Positions 60,966-64,000 of a stretch of 64,000 bases of DNA are shown here, piece after piece. The notes under the pieces were generated by a model. The model was not told the origin of the DNA and did no database searches. It saw only the letters and a program-made list of their open reading frames with translations. Made by a program: the position numbers and the translations under genes. How positions within the stretch are numbered: the first letter of the stretch is position 1; each line of letters begins with the position of its first letter. Origin of the DNA: Diacronema lutheri (Eukaryota > Haptophyta > Pavlovophyceae > Pavlovales > Pavlovaceae); assembly GCA_019448385.1 (NCBI GenBank), contig JAGTXO010000001.1, positions 1,674,001 to 1,738,000 of the forward strand, read 5' to 3'.

Positions 60966-61331
60966 TTGCAAGCGGGTCGGTGGGCTGTGGCGGGGGAGGC
61001 CGCGGTGCGCGCGTCGGTGGGCGGGAGGCTAAGCGATGGTGGGCGGATTGCCGGCAGGCCGACAGGTTCGCTGGCGGCGGGCGGAGGCGCGCTCGGGGGC
61101 GGCGGCCGGCGGCGCGGAGGCGTGCGGGGCGGCGGCGCGCGTGGTGCGGGCGGCGGCGCACTCGGCGGTCTGTCCGGCGGCAGGGCTGGCCGCGGCTCGG
61201 TGGCGGCGGTGAATTCCGTCGGCCCTCGGGCCTCTGCTGGCGCGGGCGCGGCTAGCTGTGGTGCGCGCCGCGGCTGCGGAGGGTGCGGCGGCGCGCGCGG
61301 CCGGGGGGCGCCGGCGGTGCGCGGCGGCTAG
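60966..61331 (+). other. Gly-rich open frame, likely paralogous to 59741-60026
   Basis: Gly/Ala/Arg-rich plus frame ending APAVRGG with a stop at 61329-61331. The bases after the stop (ggcgcgggcgggcctctgggcc...) closely resemble those after the stop at 60024. It is probably a decayed or alternative copy from a local duplication of about 1.3 kb. Confidence 0.35.
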
Positions 61332-61534
61332 GCGCGGGCGGGCCTCTGGGCCCGCACCGCCTCGCTGCCCGCTCGCTGGTGACCGGGATGCGCGGGGATC
61401 GACGACATTGGTGGCTACTCGATTCTATATTATTGTGGAGAACCGCGCGACTCATTGAGCGAGGCCTGCGAGGGAGGCCCGTCTACCCCCCCCCCCTCCC
61501 CCCCCCTCCTCCACCCCTTCCCGCGTCTCTCGTG
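61332..61534. other. Intergenic gap with C-homopolymer
   Basis: About 200 bp. It contains an A+T-richer patch (near 61420-61440) and C runs near 61486-61510. No gene seen. Confidence 0.5.
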
Positions 61535-62458
61535 CTACAAGGCCGGGTGCGCCTTGCCTCCGACGCCGACAGTGCTTGCCGTCGGCTGCACGCGCCCGTT
61601 CACCATCTTGGGCAGCGCGGGCTGCGCGAGCGCGCGCGCCGCGCTGACCTCGTGAAAGTCTTCGGCCAGCTTGGTGCACCGCGCGCGCAGCAGGTCGATG
61701 TGGTCGCAGATGAGCTCGATCGCGACGAGATTGCGCCGGTTGAACGGTACGACGAGGTCGGCCGTGCGCTTGCACGGCTCGATGAACTGGTCGTGCGACG
61801 GCTTGACGAAGCGCTCGTACTGCTCAACCACGCTGGCGAGCGAGCGTCCGCGGTGCTCGATGTCGCGCGTGATGCGCCTCAGCAGCCGCAAGTCGACGTC
61901 AGTGTCCACAAAAATGGTCAGGTCGAAGACGTCGCGCAGCCTTGGGTCGTGCAGCGCGAGGATCCCCTCAAAGATGACAATGTCGGGCGAGCAGACGCGT
62001 GTGTCCTCGCTGCTCGGCAGGCGCGAGTGCGTGCAAAAGTCGTATTGTGGCACGCGTACCTCGCGCGCGCCCTGCTGCAGCGTGCGCAGCAGCTCGAGCT
62101 GCTCGTCAAAATCCATCGCCGCCGGGTGGTCAAAGTTGTGGTCGGCGACGTTGCGCGCCTGCTCGGGCGTGAGCGGGCGATAGAAGCAGTCCTGCGAGAT
62201 GGAGACAACCCGACCCTCTGCCGAGCCCATCCGCGACATGATTGACTCGACCACGGTCGTCTTCCCCGACGCCGAGCCGCCGCCGATGCCGATAATGAAG
62301 GGCCGCCGGCCGGGGGCGGCATCTGCGCTCATCTGCGGCGTCCGTCGGCGGGCGAGGGCACGCGAGCGCGTCGGCGCCGTGCGCTGCGCCGTGCGCGACG
62401 CGGCCGAGACCGCCGACACGAGCGCGAGCGAGCCGAGGAGCGAGCGGACGCGCGTCAT
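61535..62458 (-). CDS. Uridine/cytidine kinase
   Basis: Intronless, 307 residues. Phosphorylates uridine and cytidine in pyrimidine salvage. The P-loop is GIGGGSASGKTTVVESI near residues 53-66. Then come ISQDCFYRPL, FDHPAAMDFDEQLELL (base and sugar binding), DIVIFEGILALHDPRLRD, IFVDTDVDLRLLRRITRDI and, in the lid, VKPSHDQFIEPCKRTADLVVP. All core motifs are intact. The N-terminal 45 residues begin with a hydrophobic signal-like stretch (LLGSLALVSAVSAA) and an Arg/Thr/Ser-rich part, suggesting import into an organelle (possibly plastid via ER); alternatively translation starts at the internal Met near residue 43. Head-to-head with TRAPPC2L. Confidence 0.93.
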   Translation of the reverse strand: MTRVRSLLGSLALVSAVSAASRTAQRTAPTRSRALARRRTPQMSADAAPGRRPFIIGIGGGSASGKTTVVESIMSRMGSAEGRVVSISQDCFYRPLTPEQARNVADHNFDHPAAMDFDEQLELLRTLQQGAREVRVPQYDFCTHSRLPSSEDTRVCSPDIVIFEGILALHDPRLRDVFDLTIFVDTDVDLRLLRRITRDIEHRGRSLASVVEQYERFVKPSHDQFIEPCKRTADLVVPFNRRNLVAIELICDHIDLLRARCTKLAEDFHEVSAARALAQPALPKMVNGRVQPTASTVGVGGKAHPAL

Positions 62459-62541
62459 GATGGCCGGCCGGGTTGGGCACGCTGGAGCACGCGGCTGGCA
62501 CGTGCTCGAAGCGTTGCCAACGTTCTCTGGGTCGAACAACG

Positions 62542-62979
62542 ATGGCGGCCGCGGACGCGCGGGCGCAGGCCGTGTGCGTCGCGGTGGTGAGCAGGGCGAA
62601 CCGGCCGCTTTTCGTGTGCCGCGTCGCCGAGGGAGTGGATGAGCTGCGCCTCCACCACGTCGTGCACAGCTGCCTCGACATCTTTGATGAGCGCCGCGCC
62701 GCGCCCACGCCGCCGGGAGCGCAGGCGGACGCATACCTCGGCCTGCTCCAGCCGGCCGTCGACTTTCGCGTATACGGCTACGTGACGAACACGGCGACCA
62801 AACTGGTAGTGGTCATGTCCGATGGCGACGTCCGCGAACTTGAGCTCCGACAGCTCCTCCGCCGCCTCCACGGCCTCGTGATCCATGCCGTCTCCAACCC
62901 ATTCTACGTCGCCGGCACGCCGATCGTGTCAACAAAATTCGAGGCGGGCGTGCGCCAGCTCGTGGCTAGCGCGCGGTGA
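62542..62979 (+). CDS. TRAPPC2L: TRAPPC2L (sedlin-like TRAPP subunit)
   Basis: Intronless, 145 residues (human 139). A small longin-fold subunit of the TRAPP tethering complexes in ER-Golgi and endosomal traffic. Characteristic blocks are AVVSRANRPLFVC, LHHVVHSCLDIFDERR, AYLGLLQPAVDFRVYGYVTNT and, at the end, SNPFYVAGTPIVSTKFEAGVRQL, which separates TRAPPC2L from TRAPPC2. Start at the first ATG after the divergent promoter (83 bp from the uridine kinase ATG). Confidence 0.93.
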   Translation: MAAADARAQAVCVAVVSRANRPLFVCRVAEGVDELRLHHVVHSCLDIFDERRAAPTPPGAQADAYLGLLQPAVDFRVYGYVTNTATKLVVVMSDGDVRELELRQLLRRLHGLVIHAVSNPFYVAGTPIVSTKFEAGVRQLVASAR

Positions 62980-63259
62980 GTCGCTCACGGTGGAAAGAAT
63001 ACGCGGCAACGTCCGAGCGGGAGCGGATGACTTCCTGGCGGACGTCGTAGACGCGCACGCGGCACGCCGTGCTCGTTGATCAAAGCGCGCCACACGCGCG
63101 CAACGAGCGGCGAGTGCCCGTCTGGCGGCGTCCATGCCGGGATATGTAGCGCGCCGTCTGGCGGCAGCAGAATGTTCCGGCTCACGGAGAGGGTGTTCCT
63201 CGCGTTGCTTGCAAGAGCGGAAAGCGCCCTGTCATGCCTCTTTCCAATGACCATGGCCA
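62966..63259 (-). pseudogene. Possible small frameshifted minus-strand gene
   Basis: From an ATG at about 63259 a minus-strand frame reads a plausible protein (LSVSRNILLPPDGALHIP ... VWRALINEHG). About 60 codons in, near 63075, the best coding signal moves to the next frame (VRVYDVRQEVIRSRSDVAA), which ends with a stop at 62966-62968 inside the 3' end of TRAPPC2L. A single-base change would join them. It may be a real small gene with a sequence error, a pseudogene, or chance. No family recognised. Confidence 0.3.
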
Positions 63260-63333
63260 TTGGACAAATTTTAAAAATCGAACATATCTGAGCGGCGCCA
63301 CAGTCATGGAGGAAGCCACGACGTCGTGAAAGA

Positions 63334-64000
63334 ATGCGCCGCTCGCTCCTCCTCACGGCGCTGCTCCTGCGCGCTGGCACGGTGGACAGTGGCGCGCATG
63401 TGGACGGGGTTGCACTTGCTCCGGGCGACGACCCTCTGGGCTGGTCGCACCGGCCGCCGCTCGTGCAGCTGCTTGAGCTCCCGATTCCGCCGGACGACGT
63501 TGTCGTGCGCGCGTGCGCGGGCGATGCGCACCTGGTGCTGCTCACCAGGCATGGGCGTGTGCTGACGGCGGGCAGCAATCGCTATGGCCAACTCGGCCGC
63601 TCGCCAGACGGCTCGCTGCCCGCCGAGCCCGCGCTCGGCAGCGGCACGCACGCGTTGGTGGCACGCGAAATCGAGCCCACGGTGCGCGTGCCGCTCGCTG
63701 AGTTTGCGTGCGGCCCGATCAGCACGGCGCTGATCGCCGAGGAGCGCGTGCTCACGTTTGGCGACAATTCGAACGGCCAGCTGGGGCGCGCCACTGACGC
63801 CTCGCACATGGATCGCACGCCTCGGCCGATCGATGTCGGCACGCGCCCCGCGCGCGCAGCCGATTCGGCTTGGCAAACGCTGGGCGTGAAGGTCGGCGTT
63901 GGCGCGCCGTTGCTCTCGCCGCGCTTCGCGCTGGTAAGCATGTCCGAGTTCCTTGGCGCGGCGGTGACGATCGATGGCGAGCTGTATCTCTGGGGCAGCG
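63334..64000 (+). CDS. Secreted or luminal RCC1-repeat protein (cut by window edge)
   Basis: The frame is open from the ATG at 63334 to the right edge (222 codons). A signal peptide is likely (MRRSLLLTALLLRAG). RCC1-type blades follow: RHGRVLTAGSNRYGQLGR near residue 80, then EERVLTFGDNSNGQLGR near 140, and GELYLWGS at the edge. RCC1 propellers bind partner proteins and sometimes act as exchange factors; with a signal peptide, a Ran GEF role is unlikely. The C-terminal part is outside the window, so domain count and fusions cannot be judged. Confidence 0.82.
   Translation, partial: MRRSLLLTALLLRAGTVDSGAHVDGVALAPGDDPLGWSHRPPLVQLLELPIPPDDVVVRACAGDAHLVLLTRHGRVLTAGSNRYGQLGRSPDGSLPAEPALGSGTHALVAREIEPTVRVPLAEFACGPISTALIAEERVLTFGDNSNGQLGRATDASHMDRTPRPIDVGTRPARAADSAWQTLGVKVGVGAPLLSPRFALVSMSEFLGAAVTIDGELYLWGS

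Overview
This is a compact, G+C-rich nuclear DNA segment of a unicellular eukaryote. Evidence: 38 short spliceosomal introns that can be phased by protein homology, a U6 snRNA gene, and a eukaryote-only gene set (IPO5, MCM7, TAF6, TRAPPC2L, SARNP). Two cilia/flagella genes imply a flagellated cell. Introns are mostly 80-250 bp with G|GTGCG-type donors and GCGCAG-type acceptors; three use GC-AG. Very GC-rich coding sequence, tiny GC-rich introns and head-to-head packing fit a microalga. A haptophyte, perhaps a pavlovophyte, is my best guess; a pelagophyte cannot be excluded. Taxonomy is inferred, not proven.

Layout. 1-15 kb: an anoctamin-like fragment (-), a RanBP2-type zinc finger protein (+), a Golgi-type beta-propeller protein (+), importin-5 (-), a PLAC8 protein (+), LTV1 (-), a membrane J-domain protein (+), a Sec14/CRAL-TRIO protein (-) and a GT8 glycosyltransferase (+). 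15.7-31 kb: RRP12 (+), a tail-anchored zinc alcohol dehydrogenase (-), SARNP/Tho1 (+), MCM7 (-), a large C2H2 protein (+) and MINPP1 phytase (+). 31-45 kb: TAF6 (-), a sulfotransferase (+), a secreted NTF2-like protein (-), a small membrane protein (-), a coiled-coil protein (-), a nucleotide-sugar transporter (-), an anchored methyltransferase (-), U6 snRNA (-) and a Cys-rich membrane protein (-). 45-55 kb: mitochondrial-type TsaD/OSGEPL1 (+), OTU protease (-), TLC protein (+), CFAP119 (-), CFAP161 (+), fluoride exporter FEX (+) and a multi-pass protein (-). 55.5-64 kb: a repeated stathmin-like protein (-), a repeat-rich tract with a 189-bp tandem array and an unidentified zinc-ribbon ORF, uridine kinase (-), TRAPPC2L (+) and an RCC1-repeat protein cut by the right edge (+).

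Genes alternate strand, and about eleven pairs are head-to-head with only 31-391 bp between start codons, so shared bidirectional promoters are likely the rule. Functional themes: 40S ribosome assembly and nuclear transport (LTV1, RRP12, IPO5), Golgi glycan chemistry (beta-propeller enzyme, GT8, sulfotransferase, sugar transporter) and motile flagella (CFAP119/CFAP161 sharing a 48-bp promoter). The most unusual DNA is an A+T-rich foldback at 36.35-36.49 kb and the repeat-rich 58.7-61.4 kb tract.
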